Shown: piece after piece, positions 53,291 to 61,344 of the stretch
How the letters are laid out: each line of letters starts with the position of its first letter
How positions within the stretch are numbered: the first letter of the stretch is position 1
Assembly (NCBI RefSeq): GCF_003286415.2
Contig: NZ_CP043450.1
Span: 4,402,001 to 4,466,000 of the forward strand
Source of the DNA: Mucilaginibacter rubeus
GTDB lineage: Bacteria; Bacteroidota; Bacteroidia; Sphingobacteriales; Sphingobacteriaceae
Direction: 5' to 3'
DNA length: 64,000 nt
Notes under the pieces: model-generated
What the model was told of the DNA's origin: nothing
What the model saw: the letters and a program-made list of their open reading frames with translations, nothing else
Databases searched by the model: none
Program-made: the position numbers and the translations under genes

Positions 53291-53752
53291 TTATTGCTGT
53301 AAGGCCGCGCTCAGGTTACCAAATACCCCCAGTTGTCCCAATAATACCGTAGCGGCGGTGTAACAATGAAACGAGGTTACTTTCCCGTCTTTCAGATGAA
53401 AAACGTCACAGCATGGAGCATCGATCTTTTGTCCTGTTGCTCCAATAATACCCGCAGGTAAATGCAAAGGCCCCTGATGTGTTCCCTGTAGCGCCAGTTC
53501 AACAACTACTACATCTTCTTCGTCTCTTACATAAAATTCATACAACTCCCGGTGCATGTCAGGAAAAGCTTTAGCATAAATATCAACCGTATTGCCGATA
53601 TCTTCACCGTAATACTTAACGCCTGCGGATACGTCCCAGAAATAACCTCCGTCAGCAAATAGAGCGGTGAAACCTTTGCTGTCCTGCACCTCTGCGCGGC
53701 GGTATAACTCACGTATAACTTTTTCGTTCTCTGAATTGGTTGCTTTTTTCAT
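53291..53752 (-). CDS. SnoaL/NTF2-like polyketide-cyclase-fold protein
   Basis: 153 residues from the ATG at 53752 (MKKATNSENEKVIRELYRRAE); the frame extends 41 codons upstream through the promoter and is rejected there. SnoaL/ester-cyclase type: FTALFADGGYFWDVSAG, AFPDMHRELYEFYVRDEEDVVVVELALQGTHQGPLHLP, and KVTSFHCYTAATVLLGQLG. A cone-shaped alpha+beta barrel that binds or isomerises small cyclic molecules; substrate unknown. Under a tandem Crp/FNR-box promoter. Confidence 0.85.
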   Translation of the reverse strand: MKKATNSENEKVIRELYRRAEVQDSKGFTALFADGGYFWDVSAGVKYYGEDIGNTVDIYAKAFPDMHRELYEFYVRDEEDVVVVELALQGTHQGPLHLPAGIIGATGQKIDAPCCDVFHLKDGKVTSFHCYTAATVLLGQLGVFGNLSAALQQ

Positions 53753-53775
53753 ATGATTATTTATTCTGTTTGATA

Positions 53776-53842
53776 CAAAGATTTGAAAATAAAAAGCCGC
53801 TGTTCTTGACCTATAACAGAAAGCCCTATTGATAAAAGTCAA
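53776..53842 (-). promoter_or_regulatory. Tandem Crp/FNR-box promoter of the SnoaL gene (53752)
   Basis: Box TTGATAAAAGTCAA (53829-53842), second half-site TTGAC (53806-53810), -7 element AATCTTTG (complement of 53776-53783), spacings 18 and 22 bp. Start near 53772, leader about 20 nt. Confidence 0.82.
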
Positions 53843-53871
53843 TGCTACCGGATGATAAACAAGGGTAAATA

Positions 53872-53905
53872 ACAAAGCCGAAAAGCGTGTGCTCTCCGGC
53901 TTTGT
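53872..53905 (-). terminator. Hairpin after the VOC-SnoaL gene
   Basis: Nine-base arms ACAAAGCCG (53872-53880) / CGGCTTTGT (53897-53905) with a 16-nt loop, 28 bp past the stop of the VOC-SnoaL gene. The following T tract is weak. Confidence 0.5.
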
Positions 53906-53932
53906 CCTAATACCTGCTAAACTGTCAAGACC

Positions 53933-54844
53933 TTATGCCTGATCAACAAAAACATATAGCTTCTGAACTTTTCCGTTCTCAATAACGAACATATCCATAC
54001 CGCTTCCCGAATTTGTCTTTGATTCGTTGCTTAACTGCCAGAACATTCTGGCAATATTGTGGTGAACGTTGACAGGCGCGGCATGGGAAAAAAAGGAGTC
54101 CGGGAACTTTTCCTGAAGACCAGCGACGAACCCGGATATTGCCTTATGCCCCACTGCAACAAAATGACGATCTACCATTTCCATGTCGGGAGCATATATC
54201 TGCTCCATGATGATCTTGCGCTTTGATTCATCCCGCTCATTCCATAAGACCAGGTGCTGTTCAACTATTTTCCGGATCTCTTCTTCCGTCAGCGGTACTT
54301 TTTCCAAATGAGAATTTCCGGCTCCGTTCTTAGGCGACCACAGTACCTTTTCAGGATCGTTTTTCTCATATCCCTTACCATCCGGGTACGATACGAGTTC
54401 CATTTTTGCCCCCCATGGCGCAAGGAAATACACCCATGTTTCGCCTGCCGTATCGCCTGAAGGCATCGTAAAAGGCTCCCCGAGGAACTGTATACCTTTG
54501 GACTTCAGAAAAGCTACGGCGCCGTTCATATCAGCGGTGTAAAAACCGATATGACTGGCACCGATGTCATCACTCCCGGGATGTACTTTATTGCCATGGT
54601 TATCTTGGTAGGAGAATACCTCGATACTTGCCCCGGTGCCGGCGTGCACCATTTTAATGGTAACTGCTCCTGTATTCAGGTGCATATTATTATTTTTCTT
54701 CCAGGACTCATCCAGGGGGAACGGACCAAGTCGGGTCACCTCGCTGAATCCGAAGATGTCGCTGAAGAATTCCATGGCCTGCTGCAAGTCAGGAACGTTG
54801 ATCCCAACGTGATCTATACCTAAAATATTAGCTTTTGTCGACAT
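53933..54844 (-). CDS. Cytoplasmic VOC-SnoaL fusion protein
   Basis: 303 residues, the same domain pair as the exported protein at 40837-41832: VOC (about 5-150; His in GIDHVGINVPD, Glu in SIEVFSYQ, His in ASHIGFYTAD, Glu in KMELVSYPDGKGYEK) and SnoaL (about 175-300; HLVLWNERDESKRKIIMEQIYAPDMEMVD). No signal peptide. The shared linker motif SYP-x-GKGYEK-x-x-P shows direct common descent. Own tandem Crp/FNR-box promoter. Confidence 0.86.
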   Translation of the reverse strand: MSTKANILGIDHVGINVPDLQQAMEFFSDIFGFSEVTRLGPFPLDESWKKNNNMHLNTGAVTIKMVHAGTGASIEVFSYQDNHGNKVHPGSDDIGASHIGFYTADMNGAVAFLKSKGIQFLGEPFTMPSGDTAGETWVYFLAPWGAKMELVSYPDGKGYEKNDPEKVLWSPKNGAGNSHLEKVPLTEEEIRKIVEQHLVLWNERDESKRKIIMEQIYAPDMEMVDRHFVAVGHKAISGFVAGLQEKFPDSFFSHAAPVNVHHNIARMFWQLSNESKTNSGSGMDMFVIENGKVQKLYVFVDQA

Positions 54845-54881
54845 AGCTTTATTTTTATGTGATTATTATTTTTGATGAACA

Positions 54882-54948
54882 CAAAACTGGCGTAAATCAA
54901 TTGACCGTACATTGATGTAAAATAAAAAGACACGTTGACCTATATCAA
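54882..54948 (-). promoter_or_regulatory. Tandem Crp/FNR-box promoter of the VOC-SnoaL gene (54844)
   Basis: Box TTGACCTATATCAA (54935-54948), second half-site TTGAT (54912-54916), -7 element CAGTTTTG (complement of 54882-54889), spacings 18 and 22 bp. Start near 54878, leader about 34 nt. Confidence 0.82.
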
Positions 54949-55046
54949 TCCAACAATTGATAAAAAAACAGACTCATCAATCATTTATGGATAACAGTTA
55001 TCCCGCCACGTCAACCTGGATCAGGCAGCGTTCAGACCAACGCAAA

Positions 55047-55073
55047 AAAAGCATGCCCGACGGACATGCTTTT
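55047..55073 (-). terminator. Terminator of the TlpA-like gene
   Basis: Stem AAAAGCATG (55047-55055) / CATGCTTTT (55065-55073), 9-nt loop, minus-strand T run (complement of 55044-55050), 26 bp past the stop. Confidence 0.8.
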
Positions 55074-55098
55074 GATCAAACACAAACCCCAATAAAAC

Positions 55099-55833
55099 TC
55101 ACAAACTTTTATCGATCTCGACCGAGAGCAAGCTGAAAGTATCAGATGACGCAGAATAATATGCTGTCAGAATGCCTTTCTTATCAATAACCAGATGGGT
55201 TGGATAGTTGTGGATCTTATAGGCAGCAATGGCCTCATTCGCTTTCACCAGGGCCTGGTACCTGAACTGGTGGGCGCCGAGAAATTTCTCAACGGTCTTC
55301 CCGTCATTGAACGTCAGCCCCAGAAAAACGATATCTTTACCCTGATACTTATCGACGAGCTTATTCAGATCAGGCATTTCCGCGATACATGGCGGGCAAT
55401 TTGTGAACCAGAAATTCACAACCACTACCTTGCCTTTCAGCGCTGAAAGCGAAACCGGGCTGCCATTGATGTCGGAGGCCGTAAAATCAAGGGCGGCTTT
55501 TCCCTTCATGTCTTCCAGCCATTTACCCTGCGCCTCCACATTGGCTGCCATATTTTTGATCATTTCATCAGTCAACTGCTCCAGATGTACTATTCCTCTG
55601 GCGTCATCAACATCCGTGTGCTTCATCATTACGCGGTCAGCGCCCCAGATCTTTTTTACACTGTCCAATTTCTCCGGCCCGATCACCGATCCATTGGGCA
55701 GCATGTATTTTACAACATTTTTTACCGCCAGCTGTGACCGATCAGGGATGGTTTGTGCCAAACCCTGCTGGCAGTATAAAATTGGGAGACTTATTATTGT
55801 CAGTAAAGCCGTCAACTGTTTTCCGGATTTCAT
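55099..55833 (-). CDS. TlpA-family thioredoxin-like protein
   Basis: 244 residues: signal peptide (ALLTIISLPILYCQQGLAQ), a middle region with no clear domain (about 25-110), and a TlpA/ResA-type thioredoxin domain (about 115-240, LDFTASDINGSPVSLSALKGKVVVVNFWFTNCPPCIAEMPDL) with the redox pair C-P-P-C and the cis-Pro region in NYPTHLVIDKKG. A periplasmic thiol reductase or oxidoreductase is likely. It has no tandem-box promoter, in contrast to its neighbours. Confidence 0.9.
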   Translation of the reverse strand: MKSGKQLTALLTIISLPILYCQQGLAQTIPDRSQLAVKNVVKYMLPNGSVIGPEKLDSVKKIWGADRVMMKHTDVDDARGIVHLEQLTDEMIKNMAANVEAQGKWLEDMKGKAALDFTASDINGSPVSLSALKGKVVVVNFWFTNCPPCIAEMPDLNKLVDKYQGKDIVFLGLTFNDGKTVEKFLGAHQFRYQALVKANEAIAAYKIHNYPTHLVIDKKGILTAYYSASSDTFSLLSVEIDKSL

Positions 55834-55985
55834 AGGATCTATTTATTGATAGAGTTAGTTAATAACGATTAGTTAGTTTTATCTGTCAGAACGGGGTTCG
55901 ATGTTCCACTCTCGGTCAGTACCACATGCACATAGGCGTGGTTTGAAGTCCCATTTTCTGGTTTCTGACCAGCCGATGATTTGTA

Positions 55986-57914
55986 TTATCGCTCATGATA
56001 AGATTCCTTTTTGATGCCCAGCTTTTTCATTCTTGAAGTAAGCGTGCTTGGTGGCAACCCTAAAATTTCCGCGGCGCCACCCAAGCCAAAAACCTTTCCT
56101 TTACAACTCTTCAGTACTTTCAGGATATGTTCGGCTTCAATCTGCTCGAGGGTTTTCTGAGTAGCAGAAGCACTTGATTCAGTAGCTGTAACCGGAGCCA
56201 TAGCCGGAACTGCGACACTTTGGATGACGTCATCTTTAGACCTGATCACTGTGCGCTCCATCAGATGCTGCAGTTCCCGAATATTGCCAGGCCAGTTATA
56301 AGCCATCAATTGCTGTGCGGCTTGCTTGCTTAGTACAGGTACTTGTCCGCGCCCCATCATTTTGGAACTCTTGGCCAGGAAATGCTGTGCCAGGATCAAA
56401 ATATCCTCCGGCCTTTCCCGCAGTGGCGGCAATTCGATCGGGAATACATTAAGGCGATAAAAGAGGTCTAGTCTGAAACGTCCTTCCGAAACCTCCTTTT
56501 CCAGATTTCGGTTCGTAGCAGCGATCACACGGACGTTAACCTTGATCGTCTTGCTTCCGCCGATGTGCTCAAATTCTTTTTCCTGAAGCATCCGAAGCAG
56601 CTTGACCTGCGATTCGACCGGCATCTCTCCGATCTCGTCAAGAAATATAGTACCTCCTTCAGCCATTTCAAACTTCCCCAGACGTTTTTCAACTGCACCG
56701 GTAAAAGCCCCCTTCTCATGCCCAAACAGTTCTGATTCGATCAGTTCTGCTGGCAGTGCCGCGCAGTTGACTGTAATGAAAGGTTTATCCTTTCTGCTGG
56801 ACAGATAATGAATATTGTGGGCGACCATCTCCTTACCGGTACCGCTTTCTCCCAGGATCAGGACGGATACAGGTGTAGCGGCAACCATTTCTATATTATC
56901 CAGCACCTGAAGAAGCGCCGGGCTGCTGCCATAAATACCGTCAAACTTCGTGTTGGCTTTGGGTTCATGCTCTACCTGAACGCGATTGGCGCGTCTTAAG
57001 CTGGGTTGATCTGCTAAAAGACCCTGTTTAACGACCATTTGAAAAAGTTGAAGGATCAGTGTGTCATTCCGCTCGAGCGTATTTAAATGAGCATAATTGT
57101 AAGGATCCGCCTTTTTACTGAAAAAACCCATCAACAGCCGGCCTGCTGTATTCTTGGTCCCAAACCTTAAAAATGATTCAAGCCCATACTTTGCACCGAG
57201 TGCGGCAAAAACAGCTTCACTCTCAATATACTCACTGAAATCCAGCTCATTATATATTATTGATTGCTGAGCGGGACCGGCTGCTTTATCAAAAATGGGC
57301 GAAAATGGTGCCCCCTGGGCGGGTAGCAGCTGGTATTCATCATAGGCAATACGAATAAAACCGCACCCAGAAGGCTTTTCCTGGCCATCCGGGAACCATT
57401 CAAAGCGCATCAGATCAAAAGGCAGTACAGATTGAAAGATAGCAGGCACCTTTTCTAAAAGTTGCTCATAATCAAAATTGCTCTCCACAAGAACACGGAG
57501 TTGATTTTTGAGCGCATATTCCCGCTGATGGGCAAATTGCACATTGCTTTCATGTTTACCCCTGGCGATATCCAGCATCATCAGTAAGTCCCTTTCTTTA
57601 AACGGTTTTACCAAAAAGCCGTAGGGCTGTGTCGCTTTTGCGATCTCAAGGATGCTTTGGTTCTGGTTGGCGGATATATAGATAAAGCCTATATTCTTTT
57701 CCTGAAGGTAGGGAGCGAGGTCGGTTCCCACCGAATCGTCCTGAAGAAAAATATCAAGCAGGACCCATGTTGGCTTAAATTTATCAACGGCCTGCTTGGC
57801 CGCGTCCACTGAGGCCGCGATACCACACACATGATACCCGGCACTCTCCAGCATCAAACGCAGGTCATTTGCTACTATAAACTCATCTTCAACGATTAAC
57901 AAATTTTCTTTCAT
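55986..57914 (-). CDS. NtrC-type sigma-54-dependent response regulator (paralogue)
   Basis: 642 residues, same architecture as the product at 49857: REC with Asp 54 (WVLLDIFLQDDSVGTDLAPYLQEKNIGFIYISANQNQSILE), GAF-like middle, AAA+ with GESGTGKE, GHEKGAFTGAVEKR and GGTIFLDEIGEMP, and Fis-type helix-turn-helix (GLGGAAEILGLPPSTLTSRMKKLGIKKESYHER). The last about 30 residues are almost identical in the two proteins, so they should bind the same DNA; the middle regions differ. 17 bp after its kinase gene. Confidence 0.93.
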   Translation of the reverse strand: MKENLLIVEDEFIVANDLRLMLESAGYHVCGIAASVDAAKQAVDKFKPTWVLLDIFLQDDSVGTDLAPYLQEKNIGFIYISANQNQSILEIAKATQPYGFLVKPFKERDLLMMLDIARGKHESNVQFAHQREYALKNQLRVLVESNFDYEQLLEKVPAIFQSVLPFDLMRFEWFPDGQEKPSGCGFIRIAYDEYQLLPAQGAPFSPIFDKAAGPAQQSIIYNELDFSEYIESEAVFAALGAKYGLESFLRFGTKNTAGRLLMGFFSKKADPYNYAHLNTLERNDTLILQLFQMVVKQGLLADQPSLRRANRVQVEHEPKANTKFDGIYGSSPALLQVLDNIEMVAATPVSVLILGESGTGKEMVAHNIHYLSSRKDKPFITVNCAALPAELIESELFGHEKGAFTGAVEKRLGKFEMAEGGTIFLDEIGEMPVESQVKLLRMLQEKEFEHIGGSKTIKVNVRVIAATNRNLEKEVSEGRFRLDLFYRLNVFPIELPPLRERPEDILILAQHFLAKSSKMMGRGQVPVLSKQAAQQLMAYNWPGNIRELQHLMERTVIRSKDDVIQSVAVPAMAPVTATESSASATQKTLEQIEAEHILKVLKSCKGKVFGLGGAAEILGLPPSTLTSRMKKLGIKKESYHER

Positions 57915-57931
57915 AACAAATTATTAAGCAC

Positions 57932-58864
57932 TCAAGAAGCAATCAGGTGAAGCTCTTTTTTATGCCTGGCTTTAAAGTCTATCTTTACCATCACGCCATT
58001 CTCGCTGCGTACTTCGATCCTGCCCTTCATCTGACCGGTCAGGCCGGAAATGAGGCTGGTCCCAAGGGAACCGCCAGCATTCATATTAAACCCCTCCGGG
58101 AAACCGATACCATTGTCGGTAAACTCGAAGCGATAATTATCGTCATCTATATGGACCAGGGAAATTCTAACCTTTCCGGAAGCCTTAGCTGGAAACGCAT
58201 ATTTAAGCGCATTCGACACCAGCTCATTGACGATCAGCCCCAGCGGGATAGCAAGGCTTATATCCAGTGACAGCGGTGTCATGTCGTATTCAAACTGGAC
58301 ATTGTCCTGAACACCGAACTCATCAACCAGATAATCCACCAATTCAACAATAAAACAGGGGACCTCCAGATTGGATATCATCGAGGTCTGGAACAACTTT
58401 TGATGAACCAGGGAGAGTGCGTAAAGCCTGTGCCGGCTGCCTTTTAGCGTCTCCTTCAAAGCCGGATCTTTGATATAAGCCATTTGGCTGTTGATCAAAC
58501 TATTAACGATCTGCAGATAATTTTTGACCCGGTGATGCATTTCTGTAACCAGCCAGTCATTCTGTTCTGAGAGCAGGTTCATAGAGGTCTCATAATCCTT
58601 TAATAAAACAAGTTGCCTGCTGATAATTTGATCGCGGTCGTTCAAAGCACGTCCGGACAGATCAAATCTTTTCCGCAACCTAACAATTATAACCATAAGG
58701 CATACGACCAGCGCAAGCGCAAATCCTCCTACCATCGTTAAATTCAAAGTCGCCCCGTCCGCCACGCTTATTTTTGTTATCAGCCCGGTAACAGGCAAAC
58801 CGCCGCATATCATATGTACTATTCCTTCCATTCTTTTTGAACTTACTTCGTCGCTTTCCATCAA
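57932..58864 (-). CDS. HisKA_2 membrane histidine kinase (paralogue)
   Basis: 310 residues: transmembrane helix (about 42-64, LTMVGGFALALVVCLMVIIV), coiled coil, HisKA_2 with TEMHHRVKNYLQIVNSLINSQM, and HATPase_c with IVNELVSNALKYAFPA, TDNGIGFPEGF and SLGTSLISGL. Same size and order as the kinase at 51805, and followed by the paralogous regulator, so a two-gene operon has been duplicated. Met codons at residues 1, 2 and 12 leave the start open. Confidence 0.88.
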   Translation of the reverse strand: MMESDEVSSKRMEGIVHMICGGLPVTGLITKISVADGATLNLTMVGGFALALVVCLMVIIVRLRKRFDLSGRALNDRDQIISRQLVLLKDYETSMNLLSEQNDWLVTEMHHRVKNYLQIVNSLINSQMAYIKDPALKETLKGSRHRLYALSLVHQKLFQTSMISNLEVPCFIVELVDYLVDEFGVQDNVQFEYDMTPLSLDISLAIPLGLIVNELVSNALKYAFPAKASGKVRISLVHIDDDNYRFEFTDNGIGFPEGFNMNAGGSLGTSLISGLTGQMKGRIEVRSENGVMVKIDFKARHKKELHLIAS

Positions 58865-59201
58865 GAATAAAAAGATGTGTATTGCGAACTCTGGCGCCTG
58901 CCGACACGATCTTTAAAATGTCAGTCCGGAACCGTGGCATCGGGGTGTCAAAGCAAAGGCCAAATAAATCACTGCTGAATTACAGCAGTTTGCGTTTAAA
59001 GAAACTGCCCTTTTCTCGAAATTTCGAGAATTTTCGGTATATCCCGCCCAGGTATCCCGGTGAAAACCTTCTGAGGTTTCCAGTAGGCCATGACCTACTA
59101 CTTATAGGTTACTTTTCATTGCTTTATCAAATATTCAGGAACCTGATTCAAAAACACCCGGTCCGTGTTGAAGCTTGGTGTAAGATCGCTTGAACAATAG
59201 A
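58865..59201. promoter_or_regulatory. Upstream region of the second kinase operon
   Basis: No gene. Contains the palindrome TTCTCGAAATTTCGAGAA (59013-59030) and a small inverted repeat CTGCTG/CAGCAG near 58973-58989. No tandem Crp box is present here, unlike the first kinase operon. Confidence 0.5.
59013..59030. promoter_or_regulatory. TTCTCGA-N4-TCGAGAA dyad, second kinase operon
   Basis: A perfect 18-bp palindrome 149 bp upstream of the kinase start. It has the same arms as the dyad at 52857-52874 and the same 4-bp spacer. A shared site at two duplicated operons suggests auto- or cross-regulation by the NtrC-type proteins (inference). Confidence 0.65.
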
Positions 59202-59606
59202 TCAGCCGATGTTCACACCCCTGATATCACGAAGTACAGGTACCATGTTCAAAGCTTCACGCAGCAGTTTGATCTTGCCATTTTCCGCAACGACACGGCC
59301 CATATAATGCTGTGCGTATGGCTTGCCGTTCGAGGCGATAGTTGCGCTGGCCTCGTACTCGCCGAAAGCCTGCTCCGGTGTATCGATGTGGATCTGTATG
59401 TTCCTAAATTTAAAACCCGGAAAAGTTCTCGGCAGGTTAGCGAGGAAATTATACAATGTTTCTCTGCCTTCCCAATGCCCTGGCATTCCCAGGCTGGTAA
59501 GATAGGGCAATTCAATTACCGCATTATCGGCAAACAATTCTATTTGAAGGTCGGGGTTACCCGCGTTCTCCAGATAATCCAATAACAGTTCTTTTGCAGT
59601 TTTCAT
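59202..59606 (-). CDS. SnoaL/NTF2-like protein
   Basis: 134 residues: KELLLDYLENAGNPDLQIELFADNAVIELPYL, GMPGHWEGRETLYNFLANLPRTFPGFKFRNIQIHIDTPEQAFGEYEAS and KPYAQHYMGRVVAENGKIKLLREALNM are the typical order of SnoaL-like ketosteroid-isomerase-fold proteins. Possibly an isomerase, cyclase or binding protein for a small ring compound. Monocistronic, with a tandem Crp/FNR-box promoter 38-104 bp upstream. Confidence 0.85.
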   Translation of the reverse strand: MKTAKELLLDYLENAGNPDLQIELFADNAVIELPYLTSLGMPGHWEGRETLYNFLANLPRTFPGFKFRNIQIHIDTPEQAFGEYEASATIASNGKPYAQHYMGRVVAENGKIKLLREALNMVPVLRDIRGVNIG

Positions 59607-59643
59607 CTTTCTGTTTCGTTTAAGTTTGGTCGTTCAGACAAAA

Positions 59644-59710
59644 CAAATTTGCCGCATAAGCCGCACCTGATAATTGACCTTCCTTAAGAAATCGCATTGA
59701 CATTTATCAA
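59644..59710 (-). promoter_or_regulatory. Tandem Crp/FNR-box promoter of the SnoaL gene (59606)
   Basis: Box TTGACATTTATCAA (59697-59710), second half-site TTGAC (59674-59678), -7 element CAAATTTG (59644-59651), spacings 18 and 22 bp. Start near 59640, leader about 34 nt. Rightmost copy in the window. Confidence 0.82.
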
Positions 59711-60458
59711 GTGTTCTTGTTCGAAACAAAACGGAGTCTCAATCTCCAGTAACTGGTTTACGAAGTTTAGGCATACTTCACGGCTGTCGCGTTCGGGAAA
59801 TATCCAACATTAGCGCTGCGGGGGCCTTATCCCTGTTCACACCTCACCAATTCTGACTGGGGTAATTTTTGCAGGCTACAGTAACGACCATCAATCTCCA
59901 ACGCCAATACCCACACCTGCCCAGATCGCTTTATACCACGCTTCCCCGGAACTCCGGAACTTGTCTTTAAGATCAACGGCACGACCAACAGGTTGAACCC
60001 AAACAAAAATTTAACAATATAAAGATCAAAACATCCCTCTTTCCGGCCCAATCGCAGCACTTCCGCTAATACCCTCAACAGGGAATTGTTTGGAGATAGC
60101 CGCTCAATTCAAAATGAGCCCTGAATCGAATGAGATCACAAGATCTTTTATTATGCCCAATGGATCCAGGATTCCAGACAAACATATCCTATGCGCTGGC
60201 GGCCAGCGGACGAACTGACTTTCATGGTAGACCTGTATTGATCTGGCAATGCCTTTCAACAAACTGCTATATCGCCCCTAAAACGTTCTGCCACAGGTGA
60301 TCGATGACGTCGTGACATAAATCTCAGCATACTAACGGTGTAGAGATGCGCTGAAACATTATCATTCGTTAAATTCCTAAAATATAAAGCAGCTTACAGC
60401 AGATCGATACGAAATAGGAACATATTAACATAAAGTTGTATTTTCGTTAACGAAGAAT
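59711..60458. other. Long intergenic region without a recognised gene
   Basis: About 750 bp. A minus-strand open frame at 59827-60078 has composition and hydrophobicity unlike its neighbours and no recognisable motif, so I do not call it a gene. Nothing resembles a tRNA or an insertion-sequence end. It separates the regulon from the ECF sigma locus and may be decayed sequence. Confidence 0.35.
60443..60454. promoter_or_regulatory. TTCGTTAACGAA palindrome at the sigma-factor start
   Basis: A perfect 12-bp palindrome ends 4 bp before the ATG of the ECF sigma gene, overlapping any ribosome entry site and the likely transcription start. It could be an operator or a translation-control stem. Confidence 0.4.
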
Positions 60459-61052
60459 ATGGCATATAAAGATCTCGCGGAAAAAGATTTGATAAGTTTG
60501 CTTCAGCAGAACGATGACGCCGCATTTTCAGAAATTTTCAACCGTCACTGGGGTTTTGCTTACTTGCACGCGCTGAAACTACTGAATGATGAAGATGAAG
60601 CCAAGGACATTGTTCAGGAAGTATTTACCAGTATCTGGAACCAGTCCGGCAGCCTGACGGGTGAAACGAATCTTCGCGCGTACATTTTTTCGGCAGTGCG
60701 CAACAGAACGCTTAACCATATCCGGGACCAAAAGGTTCGTTCAGAATATATGGACCTGTTCGCTATCTACTGTGCGCAGCATCAAAACATAATTCTGGAT
60801 GCCATTCATGAAAAAGAATTGCTGTCAGCGATCAACCTCGTGATCGATTCTCTCCCGCCACGGATGAAAGAAATATTTGAACTGAGCCGGACCGAGCATT
60901 TATCACACAAAGAAATAGCCGATAAACTGGATATCTCGACGGGGACTGTGAAAAGGCAGATCAGCAATGCGCTATACATTCTGAAAGATCGGCTGGATAA
61001 GCCGGAAAACCTGATCGTAATTATTTTTCTGCAATCGATCAAGGGACATTGA
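60459..61052 (+). CDS. ECF sigma factor (FecI-like)
   Basis: 197 residues. Sigma-70 region 2 (FSEIFNRHWGFAYLHALKLLNDEDEAKDIVQEVFTSIWNQ, LRAYIFSAVRNRTLNHIRD) and region 4 (LPPRMKEIFELSRTEHLSHKEIADKLDISTGTVKRQISNALYILK). Bacteroidota ECF-L family, normally released by a FecR-type anti-sigma when a SusC receptor binds its ligand. It is followed by that FecR gene and receptor on the same strand, giving a complete trans-envelope signalling set. Confidence 0.92.
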   Translation: MAYKDLAEKDLISLLQQNDDAAFSEIFNRHWGFAYLHALKLLNDEDEAKDIVQEVFTSIWNQSGSLTGETNLRAYIFSAVRNRTLNHIRDQKVRSEYMDLFAIYCAQHQNIILDAIHEKELLSAINLVIDSLPPRMKEIFELSRTEHLSHKEIADKLDISTGTVKRQISNALYILKDRLDKPENLIVIIFLQSIKGH

Positions 61053-61344
61053 TCGCCGTTTCGGCAAAATTGCTCCGCCGCCACGGAATAATCCGGCAAA
61101 CTTCTTCATTATTATTTTAGTAGCTGATAGCTATCCTTCCCCACAGAATGTGTGCTACTAACCGAGTTTTACTATTGGCGCTGCCGATTTCACAGCTCCT
61201 TCCATCATGAATCAATAACATATGTGGCATTAACGCGATTATTCGAATCAATTTCTGAATGTTGATTAAATAATTATTAAAAATATTTTAAATTCTTATA
61301 CATCCTTGGCGTCCGAGCCGTGTCTTACTAATAATTTCCACCCC

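Noticed and set aside
59827..60078. 83-residue minus-strand open frame
   Set aside because: No recognisable motif, no sensible start context, and composition unlike the neighbouring genes.
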